DNA of 64,000 nt from Mycobacterium sp. (GTDB lineage: Bacteria; Actinomycetota; Actinomycetes; Mycobacteriales; Mycobacteriaceae). The translations under genes were made by a program, and so were the position numbers. The notes under the pieces are model-generated. The model searched no databases. It saw nothing but the letters and a program-made list of their open reading frames with translations, and was not told where the DNA came from. Location of the stretch: the NCBI GenBank assembly GCA_003987775.1, contig RXJD01000010.1, positions 124,001 to 188,000 on the forward strand, written 5' to 3'. This document shows, piece after piece, positions 19,817-27,664 of the stretch. Every line of letters begins with the position of its first letter. Within the stretch, counting starts at the first letter, position 1.

Positions 19817-21105
19817 ACATCAACCGCAGCATTCTGCGCAAGGTGACCGCCGCAAGCCTGGCCGTCACTCTCATCGTCTCCTCCCTCCTGGTGGGCCGAA
19901 ATCTGTGGAAGGAGGTCGAGAAGAACACGTACTCGGCCTATTTCGCCAACGCCAACGGCCTGTTCGTCGGTGACGAGATCCGCATCCTCGGCGTCGGTGT
20001 CGGCACGGTGGACCGGATCGAACCGCAGCCGGCCAGTTCGAAGGTCATCTTCTCCGTCGACAAGCAGTATCCGATCCCGGCCGACGCCCGGGCCGCGATC
20101 CTGTCGCCGTCGCTGGTGACCTCGCGGGCGATTCAACTCGTGCCGGCGTACTCCGGTGGACCCAAACTGGCTGCGGGAGCGTCTATTCCGTTGAACCGAA
20201 CCGCGGTGCCGGTCGAATGGGACGACTTCCGCAGGCAGTTGGAGAAACTGACCGAATCGCTGCAGCCCAGCACCCCGGGCGGAGTCAATTCGATTGGTGA
20301 GCTGGTCAACTCGACAGCCGACAACCTGCGCGGCGAGGGCGATACCGCCCGCGACACCATCATCAAGCTGTCGGCCGCGATCTCGGCGCTCGGCGATCAC
20401 GCCGACGACATCTTCAGCACGGTGCGCAACCTGCAACTGCTGGTCTCCGCACTGTATTCGAGCAGTGACCTGTTGGCGTCGTTCAACCGGAACCTGGCCA
20501 GTGTGACGACCGTACTGTCCAATTCGCCCAACGAGGTCGCCAACGCGGTGGCAGGTCTCGATGGCGCGCTGTCCGACCTGCGTGGTTTTCTGGCGGAGAA
20601 CCGGGAGTCGATCGGCGTCACCTTTGACCGGTTCAGTTCGATCACGACCGCGCTCAACGACAGTCGCGCCGACATCAAGCAGATCCTGCACGTGGTGCCG
20701 ACGGTGTTCCAGAACTTCACCAACATCTACCAGCCGGCGCAGGGCGCGATGACCGGCATCATCGCGCTCAACAATTTCGCCGACATCCCGCAATGGATCT
20801 GCAGTTCCATCGAGGCCGCGTCTCGCCAGGGTCTGGACCGGGTGTCCAAGCTGTGCCTGCAGTACGTCGAGCCGATCATCAAGAACCGGATCTACAACTA
20901 CGTACCCGCCGGGCTGAACCCGTTCGTCGGCCCGCAGGCCCGCCCCAACGAGATCACCTACAGTGACGACCGGCTCCGGCCCGACTATCAGGCCCCGCCG
21001 CCGCCGGAGCCGCTGCCGGCTGAGCAGCCGGCACAGGCTCCGACCGTTCCCGATCCGAGCCTGGGCCTGCAGGGCCTGATGGTTCCGCAAGGCGCCGGTT
21101 CATGA
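19813..21105 (+). CDS. mceD: MceD, Mce-family protein
   Basis: A 430-residue Mce subunit: N-terminal helix (residues 10-27), MCE domain with YFANANGLFVGDEIRILGVG and ILSPSLVTSRAIQLVP, helical core, then a tail rich in Pro and Glu with a final Gln/Gly-rich end. The start is GTG at 19813, sharing bases with the mceC stop (GTGA). The stop overlaps the mceE ATG. Confidence 0.94.
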   Translation: MNINRSILRKVTAASLAVTLIVSSLLVGRNLWKEVEKNTYSAYFANANGLFVGDEIRILGVGVGTVDRIEPQPASSKVIFSVDKQYPIPADARAAILSPSLVTSRAIQLVPAYSGGPKLAAGASIPLNRTAVPVEWDDFRRQLEKLTESLQPSTPGGVNSIGELVNSTADNLRGEGDTARDTIIKLSAAISALGDHADDIFSTVRNLQLLVSALYSSSDLLASFNRNLASVTTVLSNSPNEVANAVAGLDGALSDLRGFLAENRESIGVTFDRFSSITTALNDSRADIKQILHVVPTVFQNFTNIYQPAQGAMTGIIALNNFADIPQWICSSIEAASRQGLDRVSKLCLQYVEPIIKNRIYNYVPAGLNPFVGPQARPNEITYSDDRLRPDYQAPPPPEPLPAEQPAQAPTVPDPSLGLQGLMVPQGAGS

Positions 21106-22223
21106 GGCGCGGCGTGCTGGCGTCGATCACCGTGGCGTGCCTTGCGGTGCTTCCGGGATGCGATTGGCACGGCCTGAATTCCCTGAAGCTGCCGGGTACC
21201 TCGGGCGGAGGTCCCGGCGCCTACACGATCCAGGCGGAACTGCCCGATGTGGTGAACATCCAGGAGAACACCCGGGTCCGAGTCGATGACGTGAACGTCG
21301 GCAACGTCACGAAGATCGAAGTGCAGGACTGGCACGCGCTGGTCACCATGCGGATCAACGGCGACATCCGGCTGCCGGCCAACGCCACGGCCAAGATCGG
21401 GCAGACCAGCCTGCTCGGTTCGATGCACATCGAACTGGCGCCGCCGAAAGACGAACCGCCGGTGGGGCAACTGAAGAACGGTTCGGTCATCCCGCTATCG
21501 CATGCCAGCATGTACCCCACCACCGAGCAGACGCTGGCCTCGGTCTCGGTGCTGTTGAACGGCGGGGGCCTGGCCCAGCTGCAGGAGATCACCCAGTCGA
21601 TCGCCAAGGCTTTCGCCGGTCGCGAGAACGACATGCGAAGCCTGCTGCACCAGATTGACGAGTTCATCGCCGGCACGAACAAGCAGACCGACGACATCAT
21701 CGCGGCGTCGGAGAATCTCAACTCGCTCGTTGGTCAGTTCGCTGCCAAGGACCCGGCCGTCGACCGGGCGTTGACCACGGTGCCGAAAGCCTTGGCGGTG
21801 TTGGCCAGAGAACGCGGCCAGATCGCGGACGCGATCGACCAACTCGGCAAGTTCAGCGCCCTCGCGGCGGATACCGTGCGCCAGAGCAAGGAATCGCTGG
21901 TGAACAACCTGCGCCAGATCGCTCCGGTGCTGCGCCGGCTGGCCGATGCCGGGCCCGCGCTGACCAAGGGTCTGGACGGCCTGGCGACCTACCCGTGGCC
22001 CACCTCGACGGTCACCAACTGGTTTCGCGGCGACTATGCGAACCTGACGATGATCGTCGATCTGACGTTGAGCCGCATCGACACCGGGATCTTCACCGGT
22101 TCGCGGTGGGAGGGCAACCTCACCCAACTCGAGATGCAGTGGGGACGCACCATCGGCATGCAGCCCAGCCCCGCGACCGGGGGCAATCCGCTCACCTTCC
22201 CCTACCACGACGGGGGATACTGA
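21102..22223 (+). CDS. mceE: MceE, Mce-family lipoprotein
   Basis: A 373-residue Mce subunit and the only lipoprotein of the six: the lipobox is VLPGC, with Cys20 as the acylated residue. The MCE domain includes VVNIQENTRVRVDDVNVGNV and IGQTSLLGSMHIELAP. MceE proteins correspond to the LprK group and are thought to seat the tunnel in the membrane. The ATG at 21102 overlaps the mceD stop; its own stop overlaps the mceF start by one base (TGATG). Confidence 0.95.
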   Translation: MRRGVLASITVACLAVLPGCDWHGLNSLKLPGTSGGGPGAYTIQAELPDVVNIQENTRVRVDDVNVGNVTKIEVQDWHALVTMRINGDIRLPANATAKIGQTSLLGSMHIELAPPKDEPPVGQLKNGSVIPLSHASMYPTTEQTLASVSVLLNGGGLAQLQEITQSIAKAFAGRENDMRSLLHQIDEFIAGTNKQTDDIIAASENLNSLVGQFAAKDPAVDRALTTVPKALAVLARERGQIADAIDQLGKFSALAADTVRQSKESLVNNLRQIAPVLRRLADAGPALTKGLDGLATYPWPTSTVTNWFRGDYANLTMIVDLTLSRIDTGIFTGSRWEGNLTQLEMQWGRTIGMQPSPATGGNPLTFPYHDGGY

Positions 22224-23701
22224 TGCTGCGCCTGAACCGCAAGACCTGGATCCAGCTGGCCGTGCTGTCCCTCGTCACGATCGTCTCCTGTGGCGCAATG
22301 GCTTTCAACTACATGAAGCTGCCCGAGACGCTGTTCGGCATCGGCGAGTACACCGTCACCGTCGACCTGCCGCAGTCCGGCGGGCTCTACGAGAACTCGG
22401 TCGTGACCTACCGTGGCACCGACGTGGGACAGGTCAGGTCGGTCGATGTCACCGCCACCGGGGTGCGTGCGGTGCTCGCTATGCGGTCCGGGGTCGAGGT
22501 GCCCGCGGACGTGCAGGCGTCGGTGCACAGCCGCTCGGCGGTCGGGGAGCAGTTCATCGAACTCACGCCGAAGCCGGGAAGCCGTCCCCGCCTGCTGCGT
22601 TCCGGAGATGTCATTCCGGCCGGCCAGGTCGATGTCCCCGTCGACATCGGACGCCTGCTGGATATGACCAACCGGGCGCTGCAGGCCATTCCGCGTGACA
22701 ACCTGCGCACGGTGACGGATGAGGCCAACCGGGCGGTCGGTGGCCTCGGGCCGGAACTGTCTCGAATCGTCGACGGCTCAACGGCATTGGCCATTGCCGG
22801 CGGACGCACCGTGGACCCGCTGGCCACGCTGATCGATCAGGCCCCGCCCGTGCTGAACTCACAGGTGCAGACCTCGGATGCGATCGCGACCTGGGCGCAG
22901 CGGGCCGCGGCCATCACCGCGCAGTTCCAGGCGCAGGATGCCGCGCTGCGAGATCTGTTGACGCAGGGCAGTTCCGGTCTGGAAGAAGGCCGCGCCACGC
23001 TGGACCGAATAGCTCCGGCGGTACCGGTGTTGTTCGCCAACCTGGTCAGCCTCGGCGACATCGCCTACGTGTACCGCCACGACATCGAGCAGATCCTGGT
23101 GCTGCTGCCGCAGGGTATTGCCGTCATGGCGGGGTCTCTGGTGCCCAACGCCGGGACCAAACAGGACTACACCGGCTTCTATCTCGACTTCAATCTGAAC
23201 ATGAACCTCCCGCCGCCCTGCACCACCGGTTTCCTGCCGCCGACTCAGCGCCGCTCGCCGGCCAGCGTCGATGCTCCCGATCGGCCGGCGGCGGAGCTGT
23301 ATTGCCGGTTGCCGCAGGACTCCGAACTCAATGTCCGTGGCGCACGCAATATTCCGTGCGAGACCAAACCCTGGAAACGTGCCCCCACCGTCGAGATGTG
23401 CGAAAGCGACGAGGAGTATGTGCCGCTCAATGACGGCTACAACTGGAAGGGCGATCCCAACGCCACCACCACCGGCCAGGGTGTGCCGCAATACCCACCG
23501 GGACAGGATCCGCGGCTACCACCACCGCGCGGTACCGCGCCGGCGCCACCACCACCGCCGCCACCGCAGCCCGTGGCGGTGGCAACCTACGACCCGTCCT
23601 CCGGTGAGTACATCGGGCCGGACGGGCACCGCTACACCGAGGCCGATCTGGCGCACCCCCGTGCCAAGAACTGGCAGTCACTGCTGGTGCCGCCGTCGTG
23701 A
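22223..23701 (+). CDS. mceF: MceF, Mce-family protein
   Basis: A 492-residue Mce subunit, the longest of the set as is usual for MceF. N-terminal helix (about residues 9-30), MCE domain with QSGGLYENSVVTYRGTDVGQ and HSRSAVGEQFIELTP, helical region, then a long Pro-rich tail (from about residue 415) ending in YDPSSGEYIGPDGHRYTEAD, a motif I recognise from other MceF tails. The ATG at 22223 directly follows the mceE stop. A longer in-frame start at 21995 would read through mceE and is rejected. Confidence 0.94.
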   Translation: MLRLNRKTWIQLAVLSLVTIVSCGAMAFNYMKLPETLFGIGEYTVTVDLPQSGGLYENSVVTYRGTDVGQVRSVDVTATGVRAVLAMRSGVEVPADVQASVHSRSAVGEQFIELTPKPGSRPRLLRSGDVIPAGQVDVPVDIGRLLDMTNRALQAIPRDNLRTVTDEANRAVGGLGPELSRIVDGSTALAIAGGRTVDPLATLIDQAPPVLNSQVQTSDAIATWAQRAAAITAQFQAQDAALRDLLTQGSSGLEEGRATLDRIAPAVPVLFANLVSLGDIAYVYRHDIEQILVLLPQGIAVMAGSLVPNAGTKQDYTGFYLDFNLNMNLPPPCTTGFLPPTQRRSPASVDAPDRPAAELYCRLPQDSELNVRGARNIPCETKPWKRAPTVEMCESDEEYVPLNDGYNWKGDPNATTTGQGVPQYPPGQDPRLPPPRGTAPAPPPPPPPQPVAVATYDPSSGEYIGPDGHRYTEADLAHPRAKNWQSLLVPPS

Positions 23702-23713
23702 GTAAGGAGCAAC

Positions 23714-24397
23714 ATGGCCGACGAGCCTGACACCGACGCCGTCGACGAGGTGGATACCGACCCGTCACAAACCGACCCGGAATCACAAGCCGACCCGGAA
23801 TCGCAAGGCGGCGAGGACATTCAAACCGGCGATGAATCCGGGGCCGACGAGGAATCCCCGCCCGACGAAGAGAGCCGGGCCGACGAGGCCCGCCGGCGGT
23901 TCCGGCTGCGCAGTCACCTCGCTCAGCCCACCCGCGCGCTGATCGCCAGCGCGGTCGTCGTGGCCGCACTGGCCGGACTGACGGGCTGGCTGGGCTACCG
24001 TGCCTACCAGGAACGTGAGGCCCAGGCGCAGCGCGATCTGTTCGTACAGACCGCGCGCCAGGGCGCGGTGAACCTCACGTCGATCAGCTACACCGAGATC
24101 GACTCGGACGTGCAACGGATCCTCGATATGGCCACCGGAGCGTTCCGCGACGATTTCGAGCACCGGTCAAAGCCCTTCGTGGAGCTTGTCAAAGCGGCGC
24201 AGTCGATCTCCGAGGGAACGGTGACCGACGCCGGTCTGGAATCCCAGCACGGCGACTCGGCGCAGGTGCTGGTCGCGGTGGCGGTGAAGTCGCGCACCGC
24301 CGGGGGAGAGGAGGCGCCCCGGGAGTGGCGGATGAAGATCGAGGTGAAGGCCGTCGGCGACGAGGCCAAGATGTCCAACGTGGTGTTCGTGCCATGA
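23714..24397 (+). CDS. Mce-associated membrane protein (first of two)
   Basis: A 227-residue protein with a very acidic N-terminal 60 residues (Asp, Glu, Ser, Gln), one membrane helix (about 77-97) and an NTF2/VirB8-like outer domain (about 100-227). This is the usual plan of Mce-associated (Mas/Mam) proteins, which help keep Mce complexes stable. AGGAGC lies just before its ATG, and the gene starts 12 bases after mceF. Its stop overlaps the next start (ATGA). Confidence 0.88.
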   Translation: MADEPDTDAVDEVDTDPSQTDPESQADPESQGGEDIQTGDESGADEESPPDEESRADEARRRFRLRSHLAQPTRALIASAVVVAALAGLTGWLGYRAYQEREAQAQRDLFVQTARQGAVNLTSISYTEIDSDVQRILDMATGAFRDDFEHRSKPFVELVKAAQSISEGTVTDAGLESQHGDSAQVLVAVAVKSRTAGGEEAPREWRMKIEVKAVGDEAKMSNVVFVP

Positions 24398-25065
24398 CGA
24401 CACTGAGCGAAAGGACTGAGGACACCGTCACCGAAACCCCCGGCCCGACAGACGAAGACGAGACCACGCAGCAGCAACCCCAGGACCTCGAGGAGCTCGA
24501 TGACGTCAAGGACCGCGACGAACCCGCCGACGAGCCGACCACTGATGACGAGCCCGACGACGCGGCCGGGGGCAGGAAGATCGCGTGGTCGCGCGTTGTC
24601 GCTTACGGCCTGCTACCCGCACTGGCGCTATTGCTGGCGCTGACGGCCGGCTACTTCAAGTGGGTAGCCGTGTCGGGAACCGACGTCGCGCGTGCCCGCA
24701 CCGAGTCGATGCGGGTGGCCAGCGAAGACGCGGTCGCCATGCTGTCCTACAACCCGGATACCGCCGAGAAGCAGCTCACCGCCGCCCGCGATCGGCTGAC
24801 CGGAGATTTCAAGGACGCCTACACCGCGCTGACGCGTCAGGTCGTCATTCCGGGCGCGAAGGAGAAGCGCATCTCGGCCGTGGCGAAAGTCAATGCCGCT
24901 GCGTCGGTTTCGGCTACCGCTGAGCATGCCGTCGTGCTGTTGTTCGTCGATCAGACGGTCACCATCGGTGACGGCGGCGCACCCACCGATACCCAACCGG
25001 TCATCCGGGTGACATTGGAGAAGGTCGACGGCCGATGGCTGGTCTCGCATTTCGACCCGGTATGA
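24394..25065 (+). CDS. Mce-associated membrane protein (second of two)
   Basis: A 223-residue protein of the same plan as its neighbour: an acidic, Thr/Glu-rich N-terminus, a membrane helix (about residues 68-88) and an extracytoplasmic domain ending VDGRWLVSHFDPV, the typical Mas C-terminus. The ATG at 24394 is chosen over 24325 because it forms an ATGA overlap with the upstream gene. Its own stop overlaps the CAP-domain gene start. Confidence 0.88.
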   Translation: MTTLSERTEDTVTETPGPTDEDETTQQQPQDLEELDDVKDRDEPADEPTTDDEPDDAAGGRKIAWSRVVAYGLLPALALLLALTAGYFKWVAVSGTDVARARTESMRVASEDAVAMLSYNPDTAEKQLTAARDRLTGDFKDAYTALTRQVVIPGAKEKRISAVAKVNAAASVSATAEHAVVLLFVDQTVTIGDGGAPTDTQPVIRVTLEKVDGRWLVSHFDPV

Positions 25066-25550
25066 GCAGAAGCGGGTTTGTGGTCGCCGTATCCGTCACT
25101 GCGGCAGCAGCATTGGCGATCCCGTCGGCGAACGCCGATAACAAGCGACTCAACGACGCCGTCGTCTCCGGTGTCTACACCATTCAGCATCAGGCCGGCT
25201 GCATCAACGACGTCGTGATGAACAACTCGCTCTATCTGGCCGCACAGTGGCACGCCGACGACATGATGGCCAACCGGAACATCAACGACGACATCGGATC
25301 CGACGGCTCCACGCCACAGGACCGGGCCAATGCCGCCGGCTTCCGGGGACGCGTGACGGAAACGGTCGCCATCAACCCGGCGCTCTCGATCAGCAGCTTC
25401 GAGCTGATGAACCAGTGGTACAACAACCCCGATTACCTGGCCATCATGCGGGATTGCGCGAATACCGCGATGGGTGTCTGGTCCGCCAACAGCCTGGACC
25501 GCACCGTGGTGGTGGCCCTGTACGGGCAGCCGGCCGCGCCGAGACGCTAG
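25062..25550 (+). CDS. Secreted CAP-domain protein at the end of the mce operon
   Basis: A 162-residue protein with a signal peptide ending at SANAD (about residue 25) and a CAP (SCP/PR-1-like) domain. Of the CAP tetrad, His64 (AAQWHADDM) and Glu100 (TETVA) are visible, but the second His position reads NNPDYLAIM, without His. Two cysteines (47 and 132) could form a disulfide. The ATG at 25062 overlaps the stop of the preceding Mas gene, so it belongs to the mce transcript. CAP proteins of this type bind lipids or sterols in other organisms, so a role in handing lipid to the Mce tunnel is possible but inferred. Its stop codon shares CTAG with the convergent malic enzyme gene. Confidence 0.8.
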   Translation: MSRSGFVVAVSVTAAAALAIPSANADNKRLNDAVVSGVYTIQHQAGCINDVVMNNSLYLAAQWHADDMMANRNINDDIGSDGSTPQDRANAAGFRGRVTETVAINPALSISSFELMNQWYNNPDYLAIMRDCANTAMGVWSANSLDRTVVVALYGQPAAPRR

Positions 25551-27193
25551 TCGTAGACCGGCGACCACATCCGGTCGAGCACGGCCTGCCGCACGTCGTC
25601 GTAGGTTCTGGTGGCGACACCGTCGTCGACCGCGGCGTGGTACACGGCCTCGGCCACCAGCGCCGAGATGTCGCGCAGATTCTGCACGTCAGGTAGCAGC
25701 GAGTCGCCGGCCGCAGCCGGGTTGGCTTGTTGCGCCACGGCTTTGGCTGAGGCATGGAGCATCGATTGGGTGACCCGCCGCGCGCCGGCGACGATGATGC
25801 CCAGGCCGATGCCGGGGAACACCAGCACGTTGTTGGCCTGGCCGATGGTGTAGGTCGTGCCCTCGTGGACGACCGGCGCAATCGGGCTGCCGGTGGCCAC
25901 CAGCGCCCGCCCGTCCGTCCACTGCACCAGGTCGGCCGGCATCGCCTCCATCCGCGACGTCGGGTTGGACAGCGGGAAGATCATCGGCCGCTCGCAGTGA
26001 GCCGCCATCTCCTGCACGGCTTCACGGGTGAATGCACCATGTACCGCGGAGCAGCCGAGCAGCACGGTCGGCGCGGCGAGCTTGATCGCGTCAAGGAGTC
26101 CGACGTGCTGGTCTGCGGCCACGCCGAGCTGCTCGCGGTTCTTGGCATAGGGGACCTGGAAGTCGCGCAGATCGTCCATGTCGTCGAACAGCAGACCCTG
26201 GCGGTCGATCGGCCAGATCTGTGCGGTGGCCTGCTCGGGGGCGGCGCCGTCGGCGATCATCGCGTCGCGGATCTGGTCGGCGACGCCGAGCCCCGCGGTG
26301 CCGGCGCCGAAGACGACGATGCGCTGATCACGCAGCGGCACGCCGGTTTCCCGGCATCCGCCGTAGACCGCGGCCAACACCACCGCGCCGGTTCCCTGCA
26401 TGTCGTCGTTGAACACCAGGTAGTCGTCGCCGTAGGTCTGCAGGATCTTGCGTGCGTTGGCGGGACCGAAGTCCTCGAAGTGCAGGATCGCCTGCGGGTA
26501 CAGCCGGTGCGCCGTCTCGATGTAGCGCCTGATGAAGTCGTCGTACTGGTCTCCGCGCCGACGGGCGTGCCGGTTGCCCAGGTAGAACGGGTCCTGCAGC
26601 AGTTGCTCGTTATCGGTGCCGACGTCCAGCGACACCGCCAGGCAGCGCCGCGGATCGATGCCACCACCGGCGGTGTAGAGCGCCAGCTTGCCGACGGTGA
26701 TCTGGATGCCGCCTACTCCCCAGTCGCCGATGCCCAGGATCGCCTCGGCATCGGTGCACACGATCAGGTCGATGTCGTCGGGGCCCTGCCCGAGCGTCGC
26801 GAAGGCCTCGGCGATCTCGTCGGGAGCGTCGATGCTCAGGAACAGTCCGCGCTGACCGCGATACTCGTCGGAGAAGCGCTGAATCGCCTCGCCGACCGTG
26901 GGCGTGTACACCACCGGCATCAGTTCGGGCAGGTGATCGGTGAGGACCTTGTAGTACAGCAGCTCATGCCGGTAGTGCAGCTGTTCGAGCAGTAGATTAC
27001 GACCCAAATCTGTTGCCATGCTTTGTAATTGGTGCCAAACCCGATCCGCCTGCTGGTCCAGGGTGAGCACCGCGGAGGGGAGTCTGCCGGTCAGCCCGAG
27101 TCGGCGCCGCTGTTCGTGGGTGAAGCCGACACCGCGGTTGAGGCTCGGTGTCGAGAGTGCCTCCGGGAACCGGGGCACGCAGGCATCGCTCAT
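25547..27193 (-). CDS. mez: NAD(P)-dependent malic enzyme
   Basis: A 548-residue malic enzyme that oxidatively decarboxylates malate to pyruvate. Conserved blocks: YTPTVGEAIQRFSDEYRGQR, VCTDAEAILGIGDWGVGGIQ, the Asp/Glu metal site in ILHFEDFGPANA and FNDDMQGTGAV, and the Rossmann motif VVFGAGTAGLG. Length and sequence match mycobacterial Mez as I recall it. ATG at 27193 (MSDACVPR) is preferred over 27205: it has GGAG 6 bases upstream. Convergent with the mce operon; the two stops overlap. Confidence 0.96.
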   Translation of the reverse strand: MSDACVPRFPEALSTPSLNRGVGFTHEQRRRLGLTGRLPSAVLTLDQQADRVWHQLQSMATDLGRNLLLEQLHYRHELLYYKVLTDHLPELMPVVYTPTVGEAIQRFSDEYRGQRGLFLSIDAPDEIAEAFATLGQGPDDIDLIVCTDAEAILGIGDWGVGGIQITVGKLALYTAGGGIDPRRCLAVSLDVGTDNEQLLQDPFYLGNRHARRRGDQYDDFIRRYIETAHRLYPQAILHFEDFGPANARKILQTYGDDYLVFNDDMQGTGAVVLAAVYGGCRETGVPLRDQRIVVFGAGTAGLGVADQIRDAMIADGAAPEQATAQIWPIDRQGLLFDDMDDLRDFQVPYAKNREQLGVAADQHVGLLDAIKLAAPTVLLGCSAVHGAFTREAVQEMAAHCERPMIFPLSNPTSRMEAMPADLVQWTDGRALVATGSPIAPVVHEGTTYTIGQANNVLVFPGIGLGIIVAGARRVTQSMLHASAKAVAQQANPAAAGDSLLPDVQNLRDISALVAEAVYHAAVDDGVATRTYDDVRQAVLDRMWSPVYD

Positions 27194-27256
27194 CTCCAGC
27201 TCCATCCGTGACTAGGGTGCGTCACGTCACGTTAGCGCTGAAGGAGAAACCGGGGG

Positions 27257-27550
27257 TTACCAGCCGGAGGCGGATTTGCGCGTGTCTTGATTGAGGTCGG
27301 GGTGATCCGTCATGTCGCAGATGCATACGTCCTGGGCCCGGCGGCGGAATCGCCCGGCGCGTTCGAACTTCAGGTGCTGGGCATAGACCTTGTCGCGCTG
27401 CTTCTGGGAGAACGCAAAGTCCAGGTTGACCGGCAACCCGGCCCAGTCGACCTGTTCAGCGGGTGTGTTGGAACCCTGGCGGGCCCGGCAGTGCCGGGGA
27501 CAGACCGTGTGCATGCCGGTCCCTGATGGACCATCAGACTCCCGAGCCAC
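27257..27550 (-). pseudogene. Fragment resembling the C-terminus of the nitrate reductase flavoprotein
   Basis: A 97-codon frame. Its middle, GLPVNLDFAFSQKQRDKVYA, aligns with [20 protein letters not shown] near the end of the large nitrate reductase fusion that stops 115 bases upstream on the same strand, and AQDVCICD parallels its AQLYVCG. The match is clear at DNA level too (27371-27434 against 27872-27935). The first 30 residues have no counterpart I recognise, and the end does not continue the domain. The simplest reading is a decayed partial duplication of a CysJ-like NADPH-binding subdomain. A small functional protein is possible, since the frame is open. Confidence 0.5.
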
Positions 27551-27664
27551 GCGTACGACCCTCCCTCGAGTGCACGTTCTCTTGGGTGAATGGTGCGACG
27601 CCCATGTTTCAGCTGAAGGCGTGTGACGTTTCCGTCAAATTACGGGGTTACCCAGCTTCCGGGC

